NCBI RefSeq assembly: GCF_014349235.1
Contig: NZ_JACSOH010000013.1
Span: 62,001 to 126,000 of the forward strand
Direction: 5' to 3'
Length of the DNA: 64,000 nucleotides
DNA from: Cytophaga sp. FL35
GTDB lineage: Bacteria > Bacteroidota > Bacteroidia > Flavobacteriales > Flavobacteriaceae
Shown: piece after piece, positions 8,743 through 16,683 of the stretch
Numbering within the stretch: position 1 is the stretch's first letter
How the letters are laid out: every line of letters begins with the position of its first letter
Made by a program: the position numbers and the translations under genes
The notes under the pieces: generated by a model
What the model was told of the DNA's origin: nothing
The model's database searches: none
The model's input: the letters and a program-made list of their open reading frames with translations, nothing else

Positions 8743-9573
8743 ATGATAGAATTGGGAAATTATAATGAGCTTGAGGTCTTGAGAGACACAAGTGTAGGGC
8801 TGTTTTTGGGTAGCAAAACGGGTACGGAAATATTACTGCCCAATAAATATGTGCCCAAGGGTACGGATATTGGAGATACCCTTAACGTTTTTTGCTATTT
8901 GGACCATGAGGAAAGGCCCATAGCAACTACCTTGACTCCCACGGTTTTAAGAAATAAATTTGCATTGCTAAAGGTTGTGGAGGTAAACAAAATTGGTGCA
9001 TTTTTAGATTGGGGCCTGGAGAAACATTTATTGGTGCCATTTAGTGAACAACGGGATAAGATGAAGGAAGGACAATGGTATATAGTGCATTGCTACATGG
9101 ATGAGGTTTCATTTAGACTCGTAGGTTCCAATAAGCTCAATAAATTTCTGAATAATGATACGCTAACCGTTCAAGAGGAAGATAAAGTAGAACTCTTATT
9201 TACCAGATTGACGGAGTTGGGCTGGGAGGTCATCATCAATGACCAACATAAAGGACTCGTATATTCCAATGAAATCTTCAAGAGCGTAGGAGTTGGAGAT
9301 CGAATGCCCGGTTTCATCAAAAAAATTAGAACAGATAATAAGATAGATGTATCTATTCAGCCATTAGGTGAAAATATACTAGAACCCGCGGCAGAAGCCA
9401 TTTATAAAAAATTAAAGGATAATGGAGGGTATTTACCGCTTCATGACAAATCCGCTCCCGAAGAGATAAAAAGAGAACTTCAAATGAGTAAGAAAACTTT
9501 TAAAAAGGGAGTAGGTACTTTATATAAGGCTCGAAAGATTGAACTAAAAGTTGATGGGATTCAAATTATCTGA
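8743..9573 (+). CDS. cvfB: S1-domain RNA-binding protein, CvfB family
   Basis: A 276-residue protein beginning MIELGNYNELEVLRDTSVG. It has S1-like beta-barrel repeats (about residues 5-65, 70-135 and 145-210; note FLDWGLEKHLLVPFSEQ) and a C-terminal winged-helix segment (GYLPLHDKSAPEEIKREL). CvfB proteins bind RNA and affect virulence-gene expression in Staphylococcus; the role here is unknown. The frame is open 23 codons further upstream, but that stretch contains the preceding terminator and the -7 box, so the ATG at 8743 is used. Confidence 0.87.
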   Translation: MIELGNYNELEVLRDTSVGLFLGSKTGTEILLPNKYVPKGTDIGDTLNVFCYLDHEERPIATTLTPTVLRNKFALLKVVEVNKIGAFLDWGLEKHLLVPFSEQRDKMKEGQWYIVHCYMDEVSFRLVGSNKLNKFLNNDTLTVQEEDKVELLFTRLTELGWEVIINDQHKGLVYSNEIFKSVGVGDRMPGFIKKIRTDNKIDVSIQPLGENILEPAAEAIYKKLKDNGGYLPLHDKSAPEEIKRELQMSKKTFKKGVGTLYKARKIELKVDGIQII

Positions 9574-9658
9574 CTTTAAATTTCCACTTTCAAATTGGTC
9601 TGTAGGTGTCTGTAAATCAGTTGAATATTTACGTTTCTCAACACTTATTGCATTATTG

Positions 9659-9723
9659 GCAACAAAATGAAATATTTTTGCAACATTCAAAACGTGTATT
9701 TCGTCGATCTTTAGCTATTTTGG
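9659..9723 (+). promoter_or_regulatory. Possible weak LytTR-type repeat pair and promoter before the SPOR-like gene
   Basis: GCAACA occurs at 9659-9664 and 9680-9685, a 21-bp period, and TATTTTGG (9716-9723) resembles a -7 box 31 bases beyond. The core differs by one base from the strong sites near 12.1 kb. A perfect -7 box, TATTTTTG (9673-9680), with TTG at 9648-9650, overlaps the repeats and may be the real promoter instead. The 188-base gap holds nothing else I can name. Confidence 0.3.
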
Positions 9724-9761
9724 TTAACTTTAACACATGAACCCCGTAAAATTATTGGTAT

Positions 9762-10361
9762 ATGCCATTTATTGAAGAAAGCGATCTCCTAGAATTGCAC
9801 AAGGATATAGATAAAGCGCAAATAATCAATGAACGTCTTCTTGATCAAATCAAGTTTAAAAACAAGGAAATTAAAAGGAGTAAACTTCAGAGAAACCTTT
9901 TAGCCGGGGTTACAGGTATTTTTTTGATAGGGGCCTTGATAATTTTTTCTTTTAGTGCTGGAAGAAGCGTGTCCAACAATTACGAAAGCCCTAGCAACCT
10001 TTTGGTTTCCATAGATAGCTTAGATGCCATTAAGTCAAGAATAGATAATTTAAAGCAACAAAATGAGGAGCTGAGCCTGGTTAGGGAATTTTATCTGGCC
10101 AAGAAGTTTTTGGAAAAGGAAAAAATATATTCAGTTCAGGTAAAATCCTTTGTTGATAATAATATGACCTTGGCATCAGAGGCTTTGACCAATACATTGT
10201 TTGTTAAGACCAATCCTTTCTATTCGTATTCCTTAGGAAATTTTGAAACATTGAAAGAAGCTCAAAATTTTAGGCAGCAATTGGTTGATTTGGGTTTTAA
10301 TGATGCATTTGTAGCTTCTTATAAAGACGGTAAAAGAATACAAATAGAAGATCCAAATTAG
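9762..10361 (+). CDS. Single-pass membrane protein with SPOR-like C-terminal domain
   Basis: A 199-residue protein. A charged, coiled-coil N-terminus (about 1-45) is followed by one membrane segment (LLAGVTGIFLIGALIIFSFS, about 46-65), a second coiled coil (LDAIKSRIDNLKQQNEELS) and a C-terminal domain (about 125-195) that looks like a SPOR fold: YSVQVKSF, then SYSLGNFETLKEAQNFRQQL and a final basic strand. SPOR domains bind denuded peptidoglycan glycan at division sites. It sits between cvfB and menA where I would expect menB in related genomes. The SPOR assignment is by eye. Confidence 0.7.
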   Translation: MPFIEESDLLELHKDIDKAQIINERLLDQIKFKNKEIKRSKLQRNLLAGVTGIFLIGALIIFSFSAGRSVSNNYESPSNLLVSIDSLDAIKSRIDNLKQQNEELSLVREFYLAKKFLEKEKIYSVQVKSFVDNNMTLASEALTNTLFVKTNPFYSYSLGNFETLKEAQNFRQQLVDLGFNDAFVASYKDGKRIQIEDPN

Positions 10362-10363
10362 GT

Positions 10364-11272
10364 TTGACAAAATTCAAGGCGTGGGTCAATGCCGCAAGGC
10401 TGAGAACGTTGCCACTTTCAGTATCAGGAGTATTAGTTGGGACAGCATTGGCAGGATATTACGGGAGTTATGACGGAAGTATTCTTTTTTGGTCAATTTT
10501 GACAACCATAGCCTTTCAGATTACCTCCAATTTCGCAAATGATTATGGAGACGGGGTAAAGGGGACGGATAATGAGGATAGAATAGGGCCTAAGAGAGCT
10601 TTACAAAGTGGACTTTTGGGGCGTAAAGAATTGAAAAAGGGTATTATAATTTCAGTTCTAATTGATATTTTGTTGGTGTTGATATTGGTTTATCAGGCTT
10701 TTGGACTGGAAAATATTTTCTACCCTTTGCTTTTTGTCTTTCTTGGGGGACTTAGTATTTGGGCGGCCATAAAATATACGGTAGGCAATTCTGCCTACGG
10801 TTACAGAGGTTTGGGAGACCTTTTTGTTTTCCTTTTTTTTGGTATACTGGCCGTTTTGGGGTCAATGTTTCTTTATACAAAAGAAATTACATTACTTTCA
10901 ATATTACCAGCGATTGCAATAGGAGCGTTGAGCACGGGGGTATTGAATCTTAATAACCTAAGAGACTTTAATTCCGATAGCAAAGCGAATAAGAGAACAA
11001 TAGTGGTTAAAATGGGGCTTGACAAAGGAAAACGGTACCATTATTTTTTATTGATAATAGCCTTTATTTGTGTGGCGCTTTTTAACTTTTATGCTTTCAA
11101 AGGATTTTATATCTTATTGCCTTTAATCGCTTTTATACCGGTGTTCATCCATTTAATGAAGGTATATAAAACGAAAAGACCGGAACTATTTGACCCTGAA
11201 TTGAAGAAACTTGCTTTGAGTACCTTTTTTTTAGCGGTATTGCTTTACGTAAATTGTAATATTTTTTTGTAA
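10364..11272 (+). CDS. menA: 1,4-dihydroxy-2-naphthoate polyprenyltransferase
   Basis: A 302-residue UbiA-family membrane prenyltransferase that attaches the isoprenoid tail in menaquinone synthesis. The prenyl-diphosphate binding motif is NFANDYGDGVKGTDN (about 56-70), followed by GPKRALQSG, and a second aspartate-rich block is NNLRDFNSDSKANKRT. About eight hydrophobic helices are visible. It starts at TTG (MTKFKAWVNAARLRTLP) two bases after the preceding stop. Confidence 0.92.
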   Translation: MTKFKAWVNAARLRTLPLSVSGVLVGTALAGYYGSYDGSILFWSILTTIAFQITSNFANDYGDGVKGTDNEDRIGPKRALQSGLLGRKELKKGIIISVLIDILLVLILVYQAFGLENIFYPLLFVFLGGLSIWAAIKYTVGNSAYGYRGLGDLFVFLFFGILAVLGSMFLYTKEITLLSILPAIAIGALSTGVLNLNNLRDFNSDSKANKRTIVVKMGLDKGKRYHYFLLIIAFICVALFNFYAFKGFYILLPLIAFIPVFIHLMKVYKTKRPELFDPELKKLALSTFFLAVLLYVNCNIFL

Positions 11273-11306
11273 ATTTAGATTATAAACCTACTAAATACTA
11301 CCCATT

Positions 11307-12059
11307 TTGGAACAACCAATTAAAATATTAATCGTTGAGGACAATGTAATTATTGCAGATGATATGCAATCCATGCTCGAAGAAATCGGGTATGAGATTG
11401 TAGATAATGTAATAGTTTACGAACAAGCGGAAGAAGTTCTTAAAAATCAGCATGTAGATTTGGTGCTGATTGATATTATCTTGGCTTCGGACAAAACGGG
11501 AATCGATTTAGGAAAGCATATTAGGGAGAATTACGACATCCCCTTCATCTTTGTTACCTCCAACTCAGACCGTGCTACGGTAGAAAATGCTAAAACGGTA
11601 AAACCAAATGGATATTTGGTAAAGCCATTTGAGCAGCAAGATTTATATACTTCCATTGAAATTGCCTTATCCAATTTCACACGATCAGGAAAAACGTCGG
11701 CACCCGCTCCGGAAACCAACGAAGATGTGCCAATGTCCAATACGGTCTTAAAAGATTCTATTTTCGTCAAGAAACAACATCTATACTACCGTATTCAATT
11801 TAGTGATATCATGTTCATTAAGGCAGATAACGTTTATTTAGAAGTCAATACGATAGATAAGAAATTTTTGGTAAGGTCGCCCTTAAAGGACTATCTAGAA
11901 AAATTGCCTCAAAATCAATTTTACAGAGCCCACAAATCTTACATTGTAAATGTGGACCATATAGATGCCATCAACTCTAAGGATATAATGATTAAAGATA
12001 CGCTGATCCCTATTTCAAAGGATTTTAAGGAATTTATCATATCTGCGATGAATTCGTAA
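11307..12059 (+). CDS. LytTR-family response regulator
   Basis: A 250-residue two-domain regulator. The receiver (about 4-120) has the acidic pair Glu11-Asp12, phosphoacceptor Asp56 in LVLIDI and Lys106 in YLVKPF. The LytTR DNA-binding domain (about 150-248) shows FIKADNVYLEV and FYRAHKSYIVNVDHI. The TTG start is needed because the first ATG would remove the first receiver strand. LytTR proteins bind pairs of direct repeats spaced about two helical turns; exactly such pairs lie at 12119-12150 and 12364-12393, between this gene and the histidine kinase that is its probable partner. Confidence 0.92.
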   Translation: MEQPIKILIVEDNVIIADDMQSMLEEIGYEIVDNVIVYEQAEEVLKNQHVDLVLIDIILASDKTGIDLGKHIRENYDIPFIFVTSNSDRATVENAKTVKPNGYLVKPFEQQDLYTSIEIALSNFTRSGKTSAPAPETNEDVPMSNTVLKDSIFVKKQHLYYRIQFSDIMFIKADNVYLEVNTIDKKFLVRSPLKDYLEKLPQNQFYRAHKSYIVNVDHIDAINSKDIMIKDTLIPISKDFKEFIISAMNS

Positions 12060-12081
12060 TAAGTATTTCTTTAAAAAATGC

Positions 12082-12109
12082 AAAAGGAGCCTTCAAGGCT
12101 CCTTTTTTT
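12082..12109 (+). terminator. Terminator of the response-regulator gene
   Basis: AAAGGAGCC, loop TTCAA, GGCTCCTTT and a T run. It ends the regulator transcript, so the hairpin at 12255-12287 must belong to a different RNA. Confidence 0.9.
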
Positions 12110-12118
12110 GTTTAACAA

Positions 12119-12150
12119 TTTTCACAACAGTTTTTGTCACTTTCACAACA
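12119..12150 (+). repeat. Candidate LytTR operator A: direct repeat TTTCACAACA x2, 21-bp period
   Basis: TTTCACAACA at 12120-12129 is repeated exactly at 12141-12150. A 21-bp period equals two helical turns, the known arrangement of LytTR-type sites. The second copy ends 29 bases before the -7 box at 12179, a position suited to activation. Confidence 0.6.
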
Positions 12151-12157
12151 TACTTTT

Positions 12158-12186
12158 TTGGTTTAAGCGATGTCTGTATACTTTAG
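12158..12186 (+). promoter_or_regulatory. Promoter A, for the candidate small RNA
   Basis: TTG (12158-12160) within a T run, 18 bases, then TACTTTAG (12179-12186), one base from TAnnTTTG. The predicted start is near 12192. Confidence 0.5.
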
Positions 12187-12191
12187 TACCA

Positions 12192-12290
12192 TATTTAAAC
12201 AACAAAAGTTGTCAATCTCTTAAATAATTTTTCATTTTCATATAGTGTTCTCTTAAAAGAGCCTGTTCTACGAACAAGGCTCTTTTTTAT
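12192..12290 (+). ncRNA. Candidate small RNA of about 100 nt downstream of the LytTR operator
   Basis: The stretch has its own promoter (12158-12186), begins with a short hairpin ACAAC-AAAA-GTTGT (12199-12212), has an AT-rich single-stranded middle and ends in the strong hairpin at 12255-12287 followed by T residues. It holds no credible reading frame. It is isolated from the regulator gene by the terminator at 12082-12109. It could instead be the 5' leader of a longer transcript if the hairpin is leaky. The family is unknown to me. Confidence 0.5.
12255..12287 (+). terminator. Strong intrinsic terminator without an upstream gene
   Basis: AAAAGAGCC-TGTTC, loop TAC, GAACA-(A)-GGCTCTTTT forms a stem of about 14 bp with one bulged A, followed by T residues. 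No gene ends here; it closes the candidate small RNA. Confidence 0.85.
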
Positions 12291-12363
12291 TTGGATTGTT
12301 ATTATTCCGTTGTGTCCTTGTAATCTATTTTAGATGCTGGGGTAAATAGCTATATTTCTTAGG

Positions 12364-12393
12364 TTGACAACAGAAAATGGTCATTACACAACA
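12364..12393 (+). repeat. Candidate LytTR operator B: ACAACA pair, 21-bp period
   Basis: ACAACA at 12367-12372 (TTGACAACAG) and 12388-12393 (TACACAACAA) are again 21 bp apart. The second copy ends 30 bases before a perfect -7 box at 12423, repeating the geometry of operator A to within one base. Confidence 0.55.
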
Positions 12394-12422
12394 ATGTAAA
12401 GTATTACTCAAAGAACAAATGA

Positions 12423-12430
12423 TACATTTG
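12423..12430 (+). promoter_or_regulatory. Promoter B -7 box (TACATTTG) upstream of the sensor kinase
   Basis: A perfect TAnnTTTG without a clear -33 box, as expected of an activator-dependent promoter. A transcript from here would give the histidine kinase a leader of about 240 bases. A second perfect -7 box, TATTTTTG, is at 12593-12600. Confidence 0.45.
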
Positions 12431-12674
12431 GATTTCTGGGGCAGATCTTATTTAAAGGTCATTTATTGTACATTATATTAGCATAGGACATTATCAAGTA
12501 TTTTCTTCTCCGGAAATAAGATGATTAGGCTTTAGTAGTCTTACTGTCTAAAAGAAATTTATCTTGCGGATAAATTATGTATTTCATCTTTTTATTTTTG
12601 TTGAGTATTCAATAAGAAATGAGGAAATTAGTAGTGAACAATTAATGTTGAGCCAAAACAATCTTTACTATACT
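12431..12674 (+). other. Probable long 5' leader of the histidine-kinase gene
   Basis: About 240 bases between promoter B and the kinase ATG. I see no conserved hairpin and no reading frame beyond short ones. The open frame of the kinase runs back to a TTG at 12564, but that part does not look like protein and precedes a good signal peptide. Confidence 0.4.
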
Positions 12675-14642
12675 ATGAATTTAAAGGGCAAAAAAAAATA
12701 TTTTGTGGTATTAGGTATGCTACTTTCCTTTTTTTGCTCAGCTCAAGACGCCCCCTCTTCAGATGAAAGTTTGTTCAATCAATTTCAAGAATTAAGCAAT
12801 ACAGACGATAAGCTCAATTTCTTTTTTAATACTGAAGATCTTTATAGGGAAAATTCTACTTATGACTGGTTAGAACTAATAACCATTAATTTAAATGCGG
12901 CCATTAAGAATGATGATCAGGAAGACCTTAAGCGCTTTCAGCTTATGCAAGCCAGAATATTCTATGACCTTGGGGATTATGATAAAAGTCTTGCCATAAA
13001 TAAGGAACTGTTCGAGCAGATAGACGACCTTGATATATACCTATCCAGTAAGCTATTGGATTTAATGGACGATAATTATGGTCAATTAGGAATGTATCCT
13101 GAGCAAATAGATATTAGAAAAAAACAAAGGGAACTTGGCATCATGGAAAGTGTGCCTTTTTATGATATTTATTCTAACCTAGGTATGTACCGTAGAGCTA
13201 TGGACGATTATATTGCCTACGAGAAAAAGAATATTGAGGAGGATGACTATTTTGGCCAAGCAAAATATTATAACAATCTTGGAAATTTTCTTCGTTTGGA
13301 CGGTTCCACTCCAACTGCATTGGGCAGGTATAAGAAAGCAAAAGGCTTTATAGATGTTTTTCTGGACAACGTAACCCGGAAAAAATCAAAAAAGGTATTT
13401 GAAGAAGCAGAGTTGCTAAAAGGGGTTATAGAGGGCAATATTGGTAAGTGTCATGTAGATTTAAAACAATATGAGGATGCCATACCTTATTTGGAAAAAT
13501 CCATCAAAAGAATAAAAGAGAATACCACAAGGGGTTATTCCTCAGAGATAACAGAAAACAGCTTGGCAATTTCCGAATGCTTTCTTCAATTAAGAAACTA
13601 TTCAAAAGCCACGGATTACTTGAGTGATGATTTAAGAACTTACACGACGGACAACCTTCTACAAAAGAACAGGTTGTTGGCCATGTACTATGAAATGACC
13701 GAGGATTTTAAAAATTCCAATTATTACTTAAGAAAGAATATAAGGGTTAGGGATTCCATCAGTGAAAATGAATCGCAACTAAGACAGCAACAGCTTTCAA
13801 CCGTAATGATCCAAGATCTAAAACTTTCCCAAGACTTATTGGCAGAACAGAAATTGGCCTTGGAGAAGCAGAAGAACGAAAACTTGGCTATGGACAAGAG
13901 AAATAGTTTGGTTTTAATTTCCTTGCTATTCACCCTGTTGGGCTTTGCCGGGCTGGTTTATGCGTACCTCAAGAGTATCAAAAACCAAAGACTGATAGCG
14001 GAACAAAAGTACATCATAGAAAATTCCCTAGTGGAAAAGGATTCCTTGCTAAAGGAAATTCACCATCGGGTAAAGAACAATTTGCAAATGGTTTCAAGCT
14101 TGTTGAGCCTACAAACCAAAAATACGCGAAGTAAAGCTGCTATAGAGGCATTGGAAGAAGGAAAAAGTAGGGTGAAGGCAATGGCACTGATACATCAAAA
14201 ACTGTATCAAAACGAAGACCTTTCCGTAATTGAGATGCAAAGCTATATTGAAAGTTTGATCAATAGCGTACAATCGGTTTATAAAAAAGGTGGTCATAAT
14301 ATCAATATCACCGTAGATGCAGAAGGTGTAGAGCTGGATATTGACCGAGCTATACCGTTTGGACTTATGCTAAACGAATTGGTTTCCAATTCCTTTAAGT
14401 ATGCTTTTCCTCATGGGGATGAAAATGGAAAAATCTACATTCACATTAGAAAAACCGGTGAACAGGAAGGATTTTTTGAATATTCCGATAATGGGGTAGG
14501 ACTTCCTGAAGACACGGAGGAAAGAGCTAGTACCTCCATGGGAATACGCCTTATGAACCGTCTTGCCAATCAATTACAGACCACTCTTAATATTGACAGA
14601 AACTTGGATGATGGAGTTCGCTATTGGTTCAATTTTAAGTAA
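12675..14642 (+). CDS. TPR-containing sensor histidine kinase (HisKA_2 type)
   Basis: A 655-residue kinase. It has a signal peptide (MNLKGKKKYFVVLGMLLSFF, then CSAQD), a periplasmic helical region with TPR-like repeats (about 30-360), a coiled coil, one membrane segment (about 411-432) and a cytoplasmic HisKA_2 domain with the phosphoacceptor His464 in EIHHRVKNNLQ. The ATPase domain shows LNELVSNSFKYAF (N box) and DNGVGLP (G box). The ATG at 12675 is preferred over the open TTG at 12564 because it gives a proper signal peptide. It is the likely partner of the LytTR regulator at 11307 and has a LytTR-type operator upstream, suggesting positive autoregulation. Confidence 0.9.
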   Translation: MNLKGKKKYFVVLGMLLSFFCSAQDAPSSDESLFNQFQELSNTDDKLNFFFNTEDLYRENSTYDWLELITINLNAAIKNDDQEDLKRFQLMQARIFYDLGDYDKSLAINKELFEQIDDLDIYLSSKLLDLMDDNYGQLGMYPEQIDIRKKQRELGIMESVPFYDIYSNLGMYRRAMDDYIAYEKKNIEEDDYFGQAKYYNNLGNFLRLDGSTPTALGRYKKAKGFIDVFLDNVTRKKSKKVFEEAELLKGVIEGNIGKCHVDLKQYEDAIPYLEKSIKRIKENTTRGYSSEITENSLAISECFLQLRNYSKATDYLSDDLRTYTTDNLLQKNRLLAMYYEMTEDFKNSNYYLRKNIRVRDSISENESQLRQQQLSTVMIQDLKLSQDLLAEQKLALEKQKNENLAMDKRNSLVLISLLFTLLGFAGLVYAYLKSIKNQRLIAEQKYIIENSLVEKDSLLKEIHHRVKNNLQMVSSLLSLQTKNTRSKAAIEALEEGKSRVKAMALIHQKLYQNEDLSVIEMQSYIESLINSVQSVYKKGGHNINITVDAEGVELDIDRAIPFGLMLNELVSNSFKYAFPHGDENGKIYIHIRKTGEQEGFFEYSDNGVGLPEDTEERASTSMGIRLMNRLANQLQTTLNIDRNLDDGVRYWFNFK

Positions 14643-14696
14643 GAATCCAAGCATTTTTAAATTCATTTTGCGTCTCATCTTCGTTCAAATTATGGC

Positions 14697-14704
14697 TACC
14701 TTTG
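14697..14704 (+). promoter_or_regulatory. -7 box (TACCTTTG) for menC, leaderless layout
   Basis: A perfect TAnnTTTG six bases before ATG 14711. No convincing -33 box at standard spacing. It would start the menC-CPBP-menE operon separately from the kinase. Confidence 0.45.
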
Positions 14705-14710
14705 CCCTTA

Positions 14711-15763
14711 ATGGATGCCTATTTTAAAAAGTATACCTTAGATTTTAAACGACCCAGTGGTACTTCACGTGGGGTTTTAAAACAGAAAGAAACATTTCTC
14801 CTTATCATAAAAAACCAACAAAAATGGGGTGTTGGTGAGTGCGGCATTTTTAGAGGCCTGAGTATAGATGATGTACCTGAGTACATGGGGAAGTTAGAGT
14901 GGGTTTGTCAAAACATCGAAAAAGGCGAGTCATATTTAATTGACAATTTAGTGCAGTTTCCTAGTATTCAATTTGGCGTAGAACAAGCTTTTAGGTCGCT
15001 TTACTCAAATAACCCATTTCATCTATTTGAATCGGATTTTTTAAATAGGGAACAACCTATTTCAATCAATGGTTTGATTTGGATGGGAGATGTGGCATTT
15101 ATGAATGATCAAATTGCTCAGAAAATTGATGAAGGCTTTCGTTGTATTAAAATGAAAATTGGGGCCATCAATTTTAAGGAAGAGGTTGCAATACTAGAAG
15201 CCATCCGTAAAGAATATTCAAAAGAAAGGATAGAACTTAGGGTAGATGCCAATGGGGCGTTCTCGCCAAAGGATGCTTTGGAAAAACTTCATATTCTCGC
15301 CCAATATCAAGTACATTCCATTGAGCAGCCCATTAAAGCAGGGCAGAAAGAGAAAATGAGGGAGCTTTGTGAAAAAACGCCTCTGTCCATAGCTCTGGAT
15401 GAAGAATTAATAGGGGTATTTGGTGTAACAAAAAAGAAAGAATTATTACAAATGGTAAAGCCTCAATATATCATTCTAAAACCAAGCCTGATTGGCGGGT
15501 TTAAAGGTTCGCAAGAATGGATTGAATTGGCAAATAGTTTGAATATAGGTTGGTGGGTAACCAGTGCATTGGAAAGCAATATAGGACTTAACGCGATTGC
15601 CCAATGGACCGCAACTTTAAATAATTCGATGCCTCAAGGTCTTGGTACCGGGGCCTTGTTTACCAACAATATGGAAAGTCCGCTTAAGGTTTCTGATGGC
15701 GGACTTTATTATGAACAGGATAAGACTTGGAATTATCAGCAAATAAATGATTTATGTATATAG
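14711..15763 (+). CDS. menC: o-succinylbenzoate synthase
   Basis: A 350-residue enolase-superfamily enzyme that dehydrates SHCHC to o-succinylbenzoate. The barrel residues are present: the KxK pair in CIKMKIG, the metal ligands in RVDANGAF, SIEQPI and ALDEEL, and the second catalytic lysine in ILKPSLIGG. The ATG at 14711 is chosen because a TTG three codons upstream falls in the -7 box. The 3' end overlaps the CPBP gene by 10 bases. Confidence 0.92.
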   Translation: MDAYFKKYTLDFKRPSGTSRGVLKQKETFLLIIKNQQKWGVGECGIFRGLSIDDVPEYMGKLEWVCQNIEKGESYLIDNLVQFPSIQFGVEQAFRSLYSNNPFHLFESDFLNREQPISINGLIWMGDVAFMNDQIAQKIDEGFRCIKMKIGAINFKEEVAILEAIRKEYSKERIELRVDANGAFSPKDALEKLHILAQYQVHSIEQPIKAGQKEKMRELCEKTPLSIALDEELIGVFGVTKKKELLQMVKPQYIILKPSLIGGFKGSQEWIELANSLNIGWWVTSALESNIGLNAIAQWTATLNNSMPQGLGTGALFTNNMESPLKVSDGGLYYEQDKTWNYQQINDLCI

Positions 15764-16683
15764 AACAAGGGTATAAGGGCAATTTAGGGCTTTGGAAATA
15801 CGCTTTCATACCATTGGGCTTTTTGGCGTTAATGGTATTTAATTATATATCCACAATTATGTCCCCAGTACCTGTGGAGGACTATATGCAACAATTAATA
15901 GATAAGTTAGGTAGCAATACCGTATTGGTCATATTATTGGCTCCTTTGGTTGTTGGCCTTTTTTTGGTGTTGGGTTGGACTAAATTGGTACATGAACAAT
16001 CCATCACTTCCCTTACCACCAGCAGGAAAGCAATAGATTGGAGACGTATATTTTATGCATTTACGGTTTGGGGACTAATTACGGCAGGTATGACCTACGC
16101 CTATATTTTGTTTGCCCCTGAAAACTATGTTTTCAACTTTCAAATGAAACCCTTTTTGACTTTGGCAATTATTAGTCTTCTGTTGATTCCTTTACAGACC
16201 AGTTTTGAAGAGTATTTATTCCGTGGTCATTTAATGCAGGGATTGGGTATTCTTACTAAAAATAGATGGTTTCCTTTAGTGGTGACCTCCGTTTTGTTTG
16301 GCGTGATGCACTTGGGAAATCCGGAAGTGAGCAAATTAGGGTACGGTATTATGGTATATTATATTGGCACGGGATTCTTTTTGGGAATTCTAACTTTAAT
16401 GGATGAAGGGTTGGAGCTTGCTCTGGGTTTTCATGCGGCCAATAATTTGATAACCGCACTTTTGGTAACTGCGGATTGGACGGCTTTCCAAACGGAATCT
16501 ATTTACAGGGATATTTCGGAGCCATCCTTAAGCTGGGACGGATTGATTCCTGTCTTTGTAATCTTTCCCCTTTTACTATATGTTTTTTCCGTTAAATATA
16601 AATGGACGGATTGGACCGAGAAATTATTCGGAAGGGTTTTGACCGAAGAGGAATTTAAATCCCTTCCGGAAAATGAGCAATAG
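15754..16683 (+). CDS. CPBP-family intramembrane glutamic endopeptidase
   Basis: A 309-residue polytopic membrane protein with the CPBP (Abi/CAAX-protease) motifs: EEYLFR, then FGVMHLGNPE and FHAANNL. About eight membrane helices are visible. The family includes CAAX prenyl proteases and bacterial immunity proteins; no substrate can be inferred. It overlaps menC by 10 and menE by 11 bases, so it is locked inside the menaquinone operon. Confidence 0.88.
   Translation: MYIEQGYKGNLGLWKYAFIPLGFLALMVFNYISTIMSPVPVEDYMQQLIDKLGSNTVLVILLAPLVVGLFLVLGWTKLVHEQSITSLTTSRKAIDWRRIFYAFTVWGLITAGMTYAYILFAPENYVFNFQMKPFLTLAIISLLLIPLQTSFEEYLFRGHLMQGLGILTKNRWFPLVVTSVLFGVMHLGNPEVSKLGYGIMVYYIGTGFFLGILTLMDEGLELALGFHAANNLITALLVTADWTAFQTESIYRDISEPSLSWDGLIPVFVIFPLLLYVFSVKYKWTDWTEKLFGRVLTEEEFKSLPENEQ

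Noticed and set aside
12170-12223. 17-codon ATG frame in the candidate small RNA region
   Set aside because: It starts inside the promoter, upstream of the predicted transcription start, and has no ribosome binding site.
12377-12481. 34-codon ATG frame overlapping operator B
   Set aside because: It spans the operator and promoter B, has no recognisable protein character and no start signal.
12564-12674. Upstream extension of the histidine kinase from a TTG
   Set aside because: The added residues hide a clear signal peptide and include a possible -7 box; ATG 12675 fits better.
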